64,000 bases of DNA. Source: CAYJAD01 sp964368075. GTDB taxonomy: Bacteria; Desulfobacterota; Desulfovibrionia; Desulfovibrionales; Desulfovibrionaceae. Shown one piece after another: positions 1-9,315 of the stretch (position 1 is its first letter; each line of letters opens with the position of its first letter). The stretch covers positions 27,004 through 91,003 of the forward strand of contig CAYJAD010000003.1 in the NCBI GenBank assembly GCA_964368075.1, written 5' to 3'. The notes under the pieces were generated by a model. The model ran no database searches and was not told the origin of the DNA. It saw nothing but the letters and a program-made list of their open reading frames with translations. The translations under genes and the position numbers were made by a program.

Positions 1-1
1 A

Positions 2-1042
2 TGGACAGCATTGAATGTCTTTCGCTACATCACCTTTCGTTCTGCATGGGCTTTGGTGACGGCTCTGGTTATTTCCATTGTGGTGGGGCCCATGTTTATA
101 CGCTGGTTGCGCCGTCTTAAATTTGGACAACCTATACATGAAGATGTCACTGCGCACGTTTCCAAAGCGGGAACCCCGACCATGGGTGGCTTGCTTATTA
201 TTTTTAGTTTAACTGTCAGCTCTCTATTATGGGGCGACTTGAGCAATATATATTTTTGGTTGGTGCTTTTTGTATTTTTAGGCTTTGGCCTTGTGGGTTT
301 TGCCGATGACTATGTAAAAATTCGTGCCAAGAATAATAAAGGCATACGCCCTTTAACCAAGGTTTTGGGACAAGTGCTTGTGGCTGGCATTGCCGTAAGC
401 ATATTGGTTATGCAAAAAGATTTTGCCACCACATTGTCTGTGCCCTTTTTCAAGGATATTAATCCGGATTTAGGTTGGTTTTATATACCTTTTGCCATTG
501 TCGTCATGGTAGGTGCATCCAATGGAGTAAACCTTACCGATGGATTAGACGGCCTTGCCATAGGCCCCACCATTGTGGCGGCGGCGGTGCTTTCTGTATT
601 CATTTATGTGACAGGAAACTTGAAATTTTCCGAATATTTGCTTGTTCCTTATATGGCAGGTATGGGAGAAGTAACAGTATTTTCTGCCGCACTTGTGGGG
701 GCAGGCTTAGGCTTTTTGTGGTACAATGCCTATCCTGCCCAAGTGTTCATGGGAGATGTAGGCTCTTTAAGCATTGGCGGCGGTTTAGGTTTTTTAGCTA
801 TACTTTGCAAGCAAGAGTTGCTCTTGGCTTTGGTGGGCGGACTTTTTGTTATTGAAACCTTATCGGTCATTTTGCAGGTGGGCTATTTTAAGTGGAGCGG
901 CGGCAAACGTATTTTTCGCATGGCTCCATTGCATCACCATTTTGAGCTCAAAGGTATTCCCGAATCAAAAATTATAATCCGTTTTTGGATAACGTCGGTA
1001 CTTTTGGGTTTTGTGGCACTTTCTGTGTTAAAGTTGCGGTAA
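2..1042 (+). CDS. mraY: Phospho-N-acetylmuramoyl-pentapeptide transferase (5' end outside window)
   Basis: MraY moves phospho-MurNAc-pentapeptide from UDP to undecaprenyl phosphate, making lipid I in the inner membrane. The frame is open from base 2 and reads W-T-A-L-N-V-F-R-Y-I-T-F. In relatives NVFRYITF lies about 15-20 residues inside the protein, so the true start is probably upstream of the window. The family signatures are present: the Asp pair in ADDYVK (near 301), NLTDGLDGLA (near 529), FMGDVGSL (near 748) and the His-rich MAPLHHHFELKG (near 919). Many hydrophobic spans fit a ten-helix transferase. About 345 residues are visible against roughly 360 in the family. It opens the visible dcw cluster, 12 bases before murD; murE and murF would be expected upstream. 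Confidence 0.95.
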   Translation, partial: WTALNVFRYITFRSAWALVTALVISIVVGPMFIRWLRRLKFGQPIHEDVTAHVSKAGTPTMGGLLIIFSLTVSSLLWGDLSNIYFWLVLFVFLGFGLVGFADDYVKIRAKNNKGIRPLTKVLGQVLVAGIAVSILVMQKDFATTLSVPFFKDINPDLGWFYIPFAIVVMVGASNGVNLTDGLDGLAIGPTIVAAAVLSVFIYVTGNLKFSEYLLVPYMAGMGEVTVFSAALVGAGLGFLWYNAYPAQVFMGDVGSLSIGGGLGFLAILCKQELLLALVGGLFVIETLSVILQVGYFKWSGGKRIFRMAPLHHHFELKGIPESKIIIRFWITSVLLGFVALSVLKLR

Positions 1043-1054
1043 TAAGGAATTTTT

Positions 1055-2380
1055 ATGCATTCAACGCATGCTGATATTCAGGGCACTATGCCCCAAGCAG
1101 GGCAAAAAGCGCTCATCATCGGTGCTGGTAAATCCGGTTTGGCGGCGGTGCGTCTTTTGGTCTTCATGGGCTTGCAAGTGACCTTGCTAGAAAGTGCAGA
1201 GCTCTCAGTCAGCGTAGCCGAAGAAATGCACATTCTTGGGGTGAAGGTGATTCAAGGCCCCATGCAGACAGAATATTTTGTGGGGCAAGAGTATATTATT
1301 CCTAGCCCCGGCATTGCCATGGCTCATGTTATGCGTGTGATGCCTGAGGCACACACGGCGCAAGTTCTTGCAGAAATGGAACTAGCGTCGCGTTATATAC
1401 AAGAAGAGCGCGTTTTGGCTGTCACAGGAACCAGCGGCAAAACCACTACTGTGTCTTTGGCGGCGGCCATGCTGCAAGAGGCAGAAAAGACAGTGTTTTT
1501 GGGTGGAAATATAGGCACACCTCTCAGTGAATATATTCTCGAAAGAGAACAAAGTGGGCGCAAAGTTCAGATTCTTGTGCTAGAAGTTTCTTCTTTTCAA
1601 TTGCAAGGTTGTAGTCGTTTTGCACCTCATGTGGCTATGCTTTTGAATATTACGGAAAATCATTTGGATTATCACCAAGATATGCAAGAATATACGGAAG
1701 CGAAAATGCAGCTTTTTGCTCAGCAAACAGCAGAAGATATAGCTATTTTTCCAGAAAATTTACAAGAATTGACAGAAAAGTATACCGTTCCTGCCCAAAA
1801 AATCTTTTTTCATAAAGATCAAGGTAACTTTCCTGAAAGATTATTGCTTGGGGCGCATAATGCCGTGAATATAGAAGCAGCATGGCAAGCGTGCAAACCT
1901 TTTGGCATAGATTTAGAGCATGCCCGTAAAGCCGTAGCTCACTTTGCTCCCTTGGCGCATAGGTTGGAAAAAGTGGGTCAAAAGCAAGGGGTACTCTATG
2001 TAAATGACTCTAAATGCACCACAGTTGATGCCATGCGTGTGGCTTTGCAAGCCTTTGATAGCCCCATTATTTTGTTGTGTGGTGGTAAATTTAAAGGCGG
2101 CGATTTGCCTTCACTATGTCCTTTGTTAGAGCAACATGTGAAGAAAGTTATTCTTTTTGGTGCCAGTCGTAGCTATTTTGAAGACGCTTGGGGACATATG
2201 TCCCATGTGGCGCCCTTGCCGTGGTTTGCAAACCTTGCAGAAGCTGTGGAACATGCGCAAATATTGGCAGAACAAGGCGATATAGTTCTTTTGGCTCCGG
2301 CCACGGCTTCTTTTGATTTATACGCAAGTTATATCAAAAGAGGAGAGGACTTTAAAGCTATTGTGGAGACCTTACCATGA
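1055..2380 (+). CDS. murD: UDP-N-acetylmuramoyl-L-alanine--D-glutamate ligase
   Basis: This cytoplasmic ATP-dependent Mur ligase adds D-glutamate to UDP-MurNAc-L-Ala. The 441 residues are normal for MurD. An N-terminal Rossmann-type domain starts with IIGAGKSGLA (residues 21-30), the Mur-ligase P-loop GTSGKTTT is at about 125-132, the central domain carries NITENHLDYH, and the C-terminal domain has NDSKCTTVDA and LLCGG. The ATG at 1055 follows AAGGA. The stop overlaps the ftsW start (ATGA), which suggests translational coupling. It sits in the standard mraY-murD-ftsW-murG-murC order. Confidence 0.96.
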   Translation: MHSTHADIQGTMPQAGQKALIIGAGKSGLAAVRLLVFMGLQVTLLESAELSVSVAEEMHILGVKVIQGPMQTEYFVGQEYIIPSPGIAMAHVMRVMPEAHTAQVLAEMELASRYIQEERVLAVTGTSGKTTTVSLAAAMLQEAEKTVFLGGNIGTPLSEYILEREQSGRKVQILVLEVSSFQLQGCSRFAPHVAMLLNITENHLDYHQDMQEYTEAKMQLFAQQTAEDIAIFPENLQELTEKYTVPAQKIFFHKDQGNFPERLLLGAHNAVNIEAAWQACKPFGIDLEHARKAVAHFAPLAHRLEKVGQKQGVLYVNDSKCTTVDAMRVALQAFDSPIILLCGGKFKGGDLPSLCPLLEQHVKKVILFGASRSYFEDAWGHMSHVAPLPWFANLAEAVEHAQILAEQGDIVLLAPATASFDLYASYIKRGEDFKAIVETLP

Positions 2381-3684
2381 GTCAATTATTAGAAAAATTG
2401 CAAGGCAAGCGCACTTCACGTCAAAGAAACACCAGCCGTTTACCTGCACCGGAAAAAGAAAGTATTAAAAGAAAAGGCAAAAAAAGCGCGGAAGATACGG
2501 CGATTTTGGGAGCCTTTGATTGGTGGTTTTTTGCCATAGCCCTTACTTTGCTGGGCTTAGGTTTAATTATGGTTTTAAGCGCCAGTGGTGTGGTGGCGGA
2601 AAGAATTAACGGCGATAAATATTATTTTTTCATGCGCCAACTCGCTTTTGCTTGCTTTGGTGGAGTGCTGTTTTGGGTAGTAGCCATGATGCCTCGTGGC
2701 TGGCTGTATAAATTACAATATCCGGCATTGTTAGGGGCTTTTACCTTGCTAGTGCTGACGCTTACTCCTCTTGCACCCACCATTAATGGCGCATCTCGTT
2801 GGTTGCAAGTGGGGTCGTTCTCTTTACAACCTATGGAATTTGTGAAAGTAGCTTTGGTTTTTTACTTGGCGTATTTTATGAGCTCCAAGCAAAATCACAT
2901 AAAAAGCTTTACGCGTGGAGTGGTGCCGCCCTTTTTAATTACAGGGATACTGTGTTTTCTTTTATTACTGCAGCCAGACTTTGGCTCTGCTGTAGTCTTG
3001 GCGGCTTTGCTGTTTTTTATGTGTATAGCAGGTGGAACTCGTTTTATTTATTTATTTATTTCCGTGGGGCTTGCTGTGGCAGGCGCTGTGGCCTTGGCTG
3101 TTTCTGCACCGTATCGTATGCGCAGACTCACAGCATTCATGGATCCCTTTAAAGATGCGCAAGATTCAGGTTATCAGTTGGTGCAATCTCTGTATGCTTT
3201 AGGGTCTGGGGGCTTTTGGGGTGTGGGTGTAGGCGCCAGTAAGCAAAAAATGTTTTATCTGCCAGAAGCGCATAATGACTTTATCATGAGTGTGCTGGGT
3301 GAAGAAATGGGCTTTGTGGGCGTTACCTTAGTTATGGTGCTGTTTGCTTTACTTTTTTGGCGTGCTTTTCACATAATCGTGGGGCAAGAAGTTTTGCGCG
3401 ATCGCTTTACTGCTTTTGGCATCACACTCATTGTGGCTCTTGGGGTTATACTCAATTTAGCTGTGGTTATGGGAGTGGCACCGCCGAAAGGTGTTCCCAT
3501 GCCATTACTTTCTTATGGCGGTAGTAGCTTGGTTGCCACTTTGTTGTGTTTAGGTTTACTTATGAATTTTTCGCGCACGGCAAAAAAAGTTCCCAAAGTA
3601 AGCTCGTCAGCCTTGTTTCCCACACAAGAGAAGGCAAAACGTACCATGCCCATGAATGCAAAGACGACAGTCAATGTCACGTAG
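2377..3684 (+). CDS. ftsW: FtsW, septal peptidoglycan polymerase / lipid II glycosyltransferase (SEDS family)
   Basis: SEDS-family membrane protein that polymerises septal glycan together with a class B penicillin-binding protein. The roughly 48-residue N-terminal cytoplasmic tail is basic (KRTSRQRNTSR), followed by about ten hydrophobic helices. SEDS signatures are visible: NGASRWLQVG, LQPMEFVKVAL, GSGGFWGVGVGASKQK, LPEAHNDFIMSVLGEE and PPKGVPMPLLSYGGSS. Its place between murD and murG marks it as FtsW; the second SEDS gene at 61870 sits with the rod genes and is RodA. It starts inside the murD stop codon. Confidence 0.95.
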   Translation: MSQLLEKLQGKRTSRQRNTSRLPAPEKESIKRKGKKSAEDTAILGAFDWWFFAIALTLLGLGLIMVLSASGVVAERINGDKYYFFMRQLAFACFGGVLFWVVAMMPRGWLYKLQYPALLGAFTLLVLTLTPLAPTINGASRWLQVGSFSLQPMEFVKVALVFYLAYFMSSKQNHIKSFTRGVVPPFLITGILCFLLLLQPDFGSAVVLAALLFFMCIAGGTRFIYLFISVGLAVAGAVALAVSAPYRMRRLTAFMDPFKDAQDSGYQLVQSLYALGSGGFWGVGVGASKQKMFYLPEAHNDFIMSVLGEEMGFVGVTLVMVLFALLFWRAFHIIVGQEVLRDRFTAFGITLIVALGVILNLAVVMGVAPPKGVPMPLLSYGGSSLVATLLCLGLLMNFSRTAKKVPKVSSSALFPTQEKAKRTMPMNAKTTVNVT

Positions 3685-3736
3685 ATTTTTATATAAACAT
3701 GTATAAAGTATAAGTTTAAAAGATTGAAGGATAATT

Positions 3737-4804
3737 ATGCATAAAGTTTTATTAACCACAGGCGGTACCGGAGGCCATATTTTTCCGGCTCTGGCTGTGG
3801 CGCAAGCGCTTCAAGAAATGTTACATGTGCAATTGCTCTTTGTAGGGTCTGAATATGGTCCCGAAAAGGAATTGGCGCAAAAAGCCGGCATTGATTTTAT
3901 TGGATTGCCGGTGCGTGGTGTGCTTGGGCGCGGCATTCGTGCTGTATCTGCCGTGGTCAGTATGGGGCGCGCAATTTTTGAAGCAAAAAAAATAGTGAGA
4001 TATTTTAAGCCAGATGTAGCCCTTGGCTTTGGCGGCTACGCATCTTTTGCCTCCATAGTGGCAGCCAAAATGCTTAAAGTACCCACTGCCATTCATGAGC
4101 AAAATGCCGTAGTGGGCGTGAGTAATAAAATTTTAGGCAAATTGGTGGATAGAATTTTCGTATCCATGCCAACCAACGGCGGTTTTTCAGAGAAAAAATG
4201 CATTCTTACAGGAAATCCTGTCAGAACTGCTGTGGCAGAAGTGGCTGCATTTGAACATGACTTTTCCGGTAAGCGCTTATTGATAGTTGGTGGCTCACAA
4301 GGAGCTAAAGCTTTAAATGATATTATTTTAGAGAACTTAAGTTATTTGCAAGCGTTGAAAATTCAGCTTTGGCATCAAACAGGTACGCAAGATTACGAAA
4401 GAGTGCGCGCTGCCTATGCGAACATAGGTATGGATGCTTCGCGCGTGATGGCTTTTGTAGAAGATATGCCTAAAGCCTATGCATGGTCTGATCTTGTGCT
4501 CAGCCGTTCTGGGGCAAGCACCGTGGCGGAGCTCGCCGCGGCGGGGCGTGGCGCATTTTTTGTGCCTTTCCCTTATGCCACCCACGACCATCAAACAGCC
4601 AATGCAAAACTTCTTTCCGATTTTGGTGCAGCCAAAGTGTATGCGCAAGAAACGGTACAAGAAAAAGATATGATGGAAGAATTGATCGGTATTTTGCAAG
4701 ATCCTCAGGCTTTACGCCAAATGGCGCAGGCGGCGCATGCGCAGAGTAAGGTGCATGCCGCGAAAGAAATTGCACAACAGTTACAGTATTTAACATCCCA
4801 TTAG
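3737..4804 (+). CDS. murG: UDP-GlcNAc:undecaprenyl-PP-MurNAc-pentapeptide GlcNAc transferase
   Basis: MurG is a peripheral inner-membrane GT28 glycosyltransferase that converts lipid I to lipid II. The 355 residues match the family. The N-terminal domain begins with TTGGTGGHIFPALAVAQAL (G-loop 1), followed by ALGFGGYASF and HEQNAVVGVSNK. The C-terminal UDP-GlcNAc domain holds GGSQGAKALN, HQTG and SRSGASTVAELAAAGRGAFFVPFP. The ATG follows GAAGGATAATT. The 52-base gap after ftsW is AT-rich, with no clear terminator. Confidence 0.96.
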   Translation: MHKVLLTTGGTGGHIFPALAVAQALQEMLHVQLLFVGSEYGPEKELAQKAGIDFIGLPVRGVLGRGIRAVSAVVSMGRAIFEAKKIVRYFKPDVALGFGGYASFASIVAAKMLKVPTAIHEQNAVVGVSNKILGKLVDRIFVSMPTNGGFSEKKCILTGNPVRTAVAEVAAFEHDFSGKRLLIVGGSQGAKALNDIILENLSYLQALKIQLWHQTGTQDYERVRAAYANIGMDASRVMAFVEDMPKAYAWSDLVLSRSGASTVAELAAAGRGAFFVPFPYATHDHQTANAKLLSDFGAAKVYAQETVQEKDMMEELIGILQDPQALRQMAQAAHAQSKVHAAKEIAQQLQYLTSH

Positions 4805-4821
4805 CAGAAAGAAGGTACGAT

Positions 4822-6180
4822 ATGCAGAAAATACGTGGCATTCATATGGTGGGCATAGGCGGTTCCGGTATGAGCGGCATTGCCGAAGTATTGTTAAATC
4901 TAGGATATTCTGTGTCTGGCTCAGACCAAAGTAATTCTGTCACCGTGCAGCGTTTGCGGTCTTTGGGTGCGGAAATTCACGAGGGGCATGCGGCTAAGAA
5001 CGTGGGTGAAGTGCAGGTTCTTGTACGCTCCACGGCCATTACCGATGATAATGAGGAAATTATTGCCGCCAAAGAAAATAAAGTGCCCATTATTCCTCGT
5101 GCAGAGATGCTGGCCGAGCTCATGCGCTTGCGCCAAGGCATTGCCATTGCAGGTACTCATGGAAAAACCACAACGACCTCATTAACAGCCACTATTTTTG
5201 ATACGGCAGGTAAAGATCCCACGGTAATTATTGGGGGTTTGCTCAATGCTTATGGTGCCAATGCCCACTTGGGACAAGGGGAATATCTTATTGCCGAGGC
5301 CGATGAATCAGATGGTTCTTTCTTGTGCCTTTTTCCCATCATCAATGTAGTAACCAATGTGGATTTAGACCATGTAGATTTTTATGACAGCATGGCAGAA
5401 GTGGATAATGCCTTTGTTTCCTTCATGAATAAAGTGCCCTTTTATGGTTGTAATATTGTTTGCGGCGATGACGCAGGCGTGCGTCGTCTCTTGCCACAAA
5501 TAAAAAGGCCAGTGCTAACCTACGGCTTTGAAGAAGGTAATGCCCTACGGGCAGAGATTATTGCTTGCGGTGCCAGAAGTTGTTTTGAAGTATTTTTGCA
5601 CGGTAAAAGCTTAGGTGTTATGGAATTGGGGCAACCTGGAAAACATAATATTTTAAATGCATTGGCTTCTATTGGTGTGGCCTTAGAAGTGGGCATTACC
5701 GCTGAACAATGCCGTGAAGGTCTTGCCAAATTTGATGGGGTAGGGCGCCGCTTTGAATATAAGGGAGAAAAAGATGGTGTCATCGTTATAGATGACTATG
5801 GGCATCATCCTATTGAAATTGCAGCAACTTTGGCTACAGCTAAGCAAGTGTACCCCAATAATCGTTTGGTGGTGGCTTTTCAGCCGCATCGCTTTAGCCG
5901 TACCCAAGCCTTTTTTGGCGATTTTTGTAGAGCCTTCGATGTGGTGGATAAACTGTATCTGAGTGAAGTGTATGCCGCTAGCGAAAAACCCATTCCTGGG
6001 GTAAGCGGGCAAAGCTTAGCACAAGGAATTAGACAGGTAAGTTCTGTGGACGTTACCTATTGTCAAGACTTTGACGAACTTTTGGAGGAAGCAAAAAACT
6101 TTACTCAAGAGGGGGATATTTTCATAACTCTTGGCGCCGGCACCATTACGCGCTTGGGGCCGCGCTTCTTAGGAAACTAG
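4822..6180 (+). CDS. murC: UDP-N-acetylmuramate--L-alanine ligase
   Basis: First amino-acid-adding Mur ligase, joining L-Ala to UDP-MurNAc with ATP. The 452 residues include the N-terminal dinucleotide-like loop HMVGIGGSGMSGIAE (residues 8-22), the P-loop GTHGKTTTT (111-119), EADESDGSF, NVDLDHVDFY and the C-terminal DDYGHHPIEI and FQPHRFSRT motifs. The DDYGHHP signature separates MurC from MurD. The ATG follows AGAAGG. It lies 17 bases after murG. Confidence 0.96.
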   Translation: MQKIRGIHMVGIGGSGMSGIAEVLLNLGYSVSGSDQSNSVTVQRLRSLGAEIHEGHAAKNVGEVQVLVRSTAITDDNEEIIAAKENKVPIIPRAEMLAELMRLRQGIAIAGTHGKTTTTSLTATIFDTAGKDPTVIIGGLLNAYGANAHLGQGEYLIAEADESDGSFLCLFPIINVVTNVDLDHVDFYDSMAEVDNAFVSFMNKVPFYGCNIVCGDDAGVRRLLPQIKRPVLTYGFEEGNALRAEIIACGARSCFEVFLHGKSLGVMELGQPGKHNILNALASIGVALEVGITAEQCREGLAKFDGVGRRFEYKGEKDGVIVIDDYGHHPIEIAATLATAKQVYPNNRLVVAFQPHRFSRTQAFFGDFCRAFDVVDKLYLSEVYAASEKPIPGVSGQSLAQGIRQVSSVDVTYCQDFDELLEEAKNFTQEGDIFITLGAGTITRLGPRFLGN

Positions 6181-6273
6181 GAAAATAAAAATATCCTTTA
6201 AAAAATTAAATTTTAGCTGCAAAAAAAGACAGCACTAAGCAATTTTTATTATATTTCATTGTAAAGGAAAAAC

Positions 6274-7167
6274 ATGGAAATCATCTATGAACCAAGATTA
6301 TCAGAACGAACTACCCTTCGTTTAGGAGGAAAAGCCATAGCTGAAGTGCGTCTTTCTGAAATTGATGATATTCATATTTTACCGCAAACCCTGCAAAAAT
6401 TGGGTGGCACTATATTTGTATTAGGTGGTGGCAGTAACCTGTTGGTCAGTGATGAAGACTTGCCATGGGTATTTTTAAGGCCCAATTTTAAGTCTGCGCC
6501 AGAGGTATTAGAAAAAGAGCCGGACAAAGTGACCATATCTGTAGGGGCAGGGGTACGTCTACCACGCTTTTTAGCTGTCTGTGCTAAGCTCGGACTTTCC
6601 GGATTAGAAGGCTTATGTGGAATACCGGGAACAGTGGGTGGCGCCATTGCAATGAATGCAGGTTCGTTCGGCCATGAAACGTGCGCGCGTTTAAAAAGCA
6701 TTATACTTTACAGCCTCGAAACGGGGCTTATTGAAGTGCAAGCTCAAGATTTTTTCTATGGCTATAGGCAGTTTTTTTTCCAAAAATCAGTGGGAATTAC
6801 ATCTTGGTTTTTTATAGTTAAAGCAACTTTTATCTTGACGCCATGGCCAATGGATGGCATTAAAGAGAGAATGTTTCATGACTTTTTTAAGAAAAAGTCT
6901 ACACAACCTGTAAAGGCATGGAGTGCTGGTTGTGTGTTTAAAAACCCCGCACCAGATAAGCCCGCAGGGATGTTATTAGAACAATGTGGTTTTAAAGGGA
7001 AAAAGCTTGGGGGAATGGCCTTTTCTAATATGCATGCAAATTTTTTGATTAATGAGGGAAAAGGGAGTAGCACAGCGGCCTTTACGCTTATAGAAGAAGC
7101 AAGAAAATGTGTGAAAGAGCAGACTGGTTTAAGCCTTGAAACTGAGGTTAAGATACTATGTCCTTGA
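6274..7167 (+). CDS. murB: UDP-N-acetylenolpyruvoylglucosamine reductase
   Basis: FAD-dependent, NADPH-using reductase that makes UDP-MurNAc. The 297 residues carry the FAD-binding run FVLGGGSNLLVSD, GLEGLCGIPGTVGGAIAMNAG and a C-terminal substrate domain ending in LETEVKIL. YGYRQFFF takes the place of the catalytic Tyr-Arg motif. The AGCVFKNP motif has Cys where the well-studied enzymes have the proton-donating Ser (AGSxFKNP). The compact form, lacking the extra C-terminal domain of E. coli MurB, fits a type II enzyme. It is separated from murC by 93 AT-rich bases and overlaps the longer possible ftsQ start. Confidence 0.92.
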   Translation: MEIIYEPRLSERTTLRLGGKAIAEVRLSEIDDIHILPQTLQKLGGTIFVLGGGSNLLVSDEDLPWVFLRPNFKSAPEVLEKEPDKVTISVGAGVRLPRFLAVCAKLGLSGLEGLCGIPGTVGGAIAMNAGSFGHETCARLKSIILYSLETGLIEVQAQDFFYGYRQFFFQKSVGITSWFFIVKATFILTPWPMDGIKERMFHDFFKKKSTQPVKAWSAGCVFKNPAPDKPAGMLLEQCGFKGKKLGGMAFSNMHANFLINEGKGSSTAAFTLIEEARKCVKEQTGLSLETEVKILCP

Positions 7168-7187
7168 AGCATGGCAAGGGGTACGGT

Positions 7188-8024
7188 ATGCAGAAAAGAA
7201 CTTCGCAAGGGCGCCAAAATATAAGAAATTCTTATAAAAAGAAAGAAAAAACACGCCCTATAAAGATACATTTTTCTTGGCCTAAAATGCCCCCCATGGG
7301 GAATTTTTGGATGACCTTAGTCGGTATGAGTTTGGGGGTGCTGGGTATAGCTGCTTTGTCCTTTGGTTTGCTTGCTTTATATGACCAAGCCACCAGCTCA
7401 GAATATTTCGCTACAAAGCATATTGAGGTGCTAGGTAATAAACGGCTCTCAAAACAAATGATTCAAGATATAGCAGGCGTAGCTTTAGGGGATAACTCTT
7501 TAGATATAAGCATTGCCAAACTAGAATCTGCTTTAATAACAACCCCATGGGTGGAAAGTGTCTCGGTTAAGCGCGTTTTACCAGATAGATTCATCATTCA
7601 GGTGAAGGAAAGGTTGCCTGCTTTTTGGGTTCGCAAAGATACGGTGCTGTATTATGCCGATGAGCAAGGCACCATTATAGCCCCGGTGGAAACAGAGCAC
7701 TTTGTTTCCCTGCCTACCCTTGAAGTGGAAAAAGGTTCTGAAACAGAGCTAAAAAAACTTTCCAACTATTTGGAAGACTTAAAAAGCGGATATTTGCCCG
7801 TAGAGTTTGGCGCTATATCAGCATTGAAAATAAGCGCTGGCAGAGGCATGGAGCTGTATTTAGACGATAGAGAAATTTTGCTCTCCATAGCTCTGGATAG
7901 CTGGGAGAAAAACCTACAACGTTTGTCCATCACCATTGGAGATTTGGTACGGCGCAACGAACTGTCAAAGGTTAAAGAGGTGCGCGCAACAGATGGCAAC
8001 GTGTGGGTTATAAAGAATGTATAA
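7188..8024 (+). CDS. ftsQ: Cell division protein FtsQ (DivIB family)
   Basis: Bitopic division protein linking early and late divisome parts. The start chosen is the ATG at 7188, which has AAGGGG six bases upstream; an in-frame ATG at 7158 would overlap murB and add ten residues. A basic cytoplasmic tail precedes one hydrophobic helix (about residues 38-60). Then comes a POTRA domain (FATKHIEVLGNKRLS ... TPWVESVSVKRVLPDRF) and the FtsQ domain with VKERLPAFWV and a Tyr-Ala-Asp-Glu-Gly turn. Sequence drift is typical of FtsQ, so position between murB and ftsA supports the call. Confidence 0.9.
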   Translation: MQKRTSQGRQNIRNSYKKKEKTRPIKIHFSWPKMPPMGNFWMTLVGMSLGVLGIAALSFGLLALYDQATSSEYFATKHIEVLGNKRLSKQMIQDIAGVALGDNSLDISIAKLESALITTPWVESVSVKRVLPDRFIIQVKERLPAFWVRKDTVLYYADEQGTIIAPVETEHFVSLPTLEVEKGSETELKKLSNYLEDLKSGYLPVEFGAISALKISAGRGMELYLDDREILLSIALDSWEKNLQRLSITIGDLVRRNELSKVKEVRATDGNVWVIKNV

Positions 8025-8050
8025 TAGATGGATTGCGTGTGGGGGTTTAG

Positions 8051-9283
8051 ATGGCAAGATCTGAACTAATTGTTGGCTTAGATATTGGCACCACAAAAAT
8101 TTGTGCTGTGGTGGGCGAGTTGAATGATGACGGCGTCATTGAGATTGTCGGCATCGGTACATGCCCTTCTACTGGCTTGCGCAAAGGTGTGGTGGTAAAT
8201 ATCGAGCAAACAGTACAGTCAGTGCGAAAAGCTTTGGATGAAGCAGAGCTTATGGCTGGCTGTGAAATACGCGCCGTGTATGTGGGTATTGCCGGAAGCC
8301 ATGTGAATAGCATTAATAGTCATGGTGTCATTGCCGTCAAAGGTGGCGAAGTAACTCCGCGCGATATTGACAGAGCTTTAGATGCTGCTCGCGCTGTGGC
8401 CATCCCTGCTGACCGTGAAGTTATTCACATTTTGCCACAAGAATATATTATCGACGATCAGCGTGGCATTGCAGACCCTTTGGGAATGGCTGGAGTACGC
8501 CTTGAAGTGAAGGTTCACATAGTGACGGGGGCCGTCTCTTCAGCGCAAAATATAGTGCGCTCATGCCACAGATCAAATTTAGAGGTGGCAGATATCGCCT
8601 TGGAATCCTTAGCATCTTCTCAAGCTGTGCTTACAGAAGAAGAAAGGGAAATCGGCGTGGCCTTGGTAGACCTTGGCGGTGGCACCACAGATATTGCAAT
8701 TTTTGCCAATGATGCCATTAAGCATACAGCCGTGCTTGCCCTTGGCGGACAAAACTTAACGAGCGATATAGCCTTTGGTTTGCGTACTCCCATGGCAGCG
8801 GCAGAAAAAATTAAAGTAAAATATGGCTGCGCCTTAAAAGATATGGTGCGCTATAATGAAGAAATTGAAGTGCCTAGCGTGGGTGGAAGGCAAGCGCGCA
8901 GGCTAAAAAGACATGTGCTTGCAGAAATTTGCGAGCCACGCATGGAAGAAATTTTATACTTAGTGGATCAAACGTTAATTCGTTCCGGCTATAAAGATAT
9001 GATTGGCGCAGGTGTAGTGCTGACCGGAGGCACTGCCCTTATAGAAGGGTGCCAAGAACTAGGTGAACAGATTTTTCATCTCCCTACGCGAATTGGGTAT
9101 CCGCGACATGTGGGAGGATTGAAGGAAGTTGTTAATAGCCCAAAATTTGCAACCGCAGTTGGGCTTTTGCGTTACGGCGCAGAAAAGGAAAGTCAGGGTC
9201 TGAAAGCTTTTACCGAGCATGAAACGACAATGTTTGATGGTGTTTTATCACGAATGAAAAAATGGTTAAAAGATATAAGGTAA
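8051..9283 (+). CDS. ftsA: Cell division protein FtsA
   Basis: Actin-like ATPase that ties FtsZ filaments to the inner membrane. The 410 residues begin with the phosphate-1 motif LIVGLDIGTTKICAVVGE; the SHS2-type 1C subdomain follows (GIAGSHVNSINSHG), then phosphate-2 ALVDLGGGTTDIAIF and the adenosine motif GVVLTGGTALIEG. The C-terminal SRMKKWLKDIR is a basic amphipathic helix, as expected for the membrane-targeting sequence. A G-rich run (GTGGGGG) precedes the ATG. ftsZ follows 32 bases later. Confidence 0.96.
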   Translation: MARSELIVGLDIGTTKICAVVGELNDDGVIEIVGIGTCPSTGLRKGVVVNIEQTVQSVRKALDEAELMAGCEIRAVYVGIAGSHVNSINSHGVIAVKGGEVTPRDIDRALDAARAVAIPADREVIHILPQEYIIDDQRGIADPLGMAGVRLEVKVHIVTGAVSSAQNIVRSCHRSNLEVADIALESLASSQAVLTEEEREIGVALVDLGGGTTDIAIFANDAIKHTAVLALGGQNLTSDIAFGLRTPMAAAEKIKVKYGCALKDMVRYNEEIEVPSVGGRQARRLKRHVLAEICEPRMEEILYLVDQTLIRSGYKDMIGAGVVLTGGTALIEGCQELGEQIFHLPTRIGYPRHVGGLKEVVNSPKFATAVGLLRYGAEKESQGLKAFTEHETTMFDGVLSRMKKWLKDIR

Positions 9284-9315
9284 ATTCCCTGAACCCATTA
9301 CTTGAGGAGAGGCAT

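Noticed and set aside
9262..9315. Longer FtsZ start inside ftsA
   Set aside because: GAGGAGAGG directly before the ATG at 9316 and the usual FtsZ N-terminus favour the shorter form.
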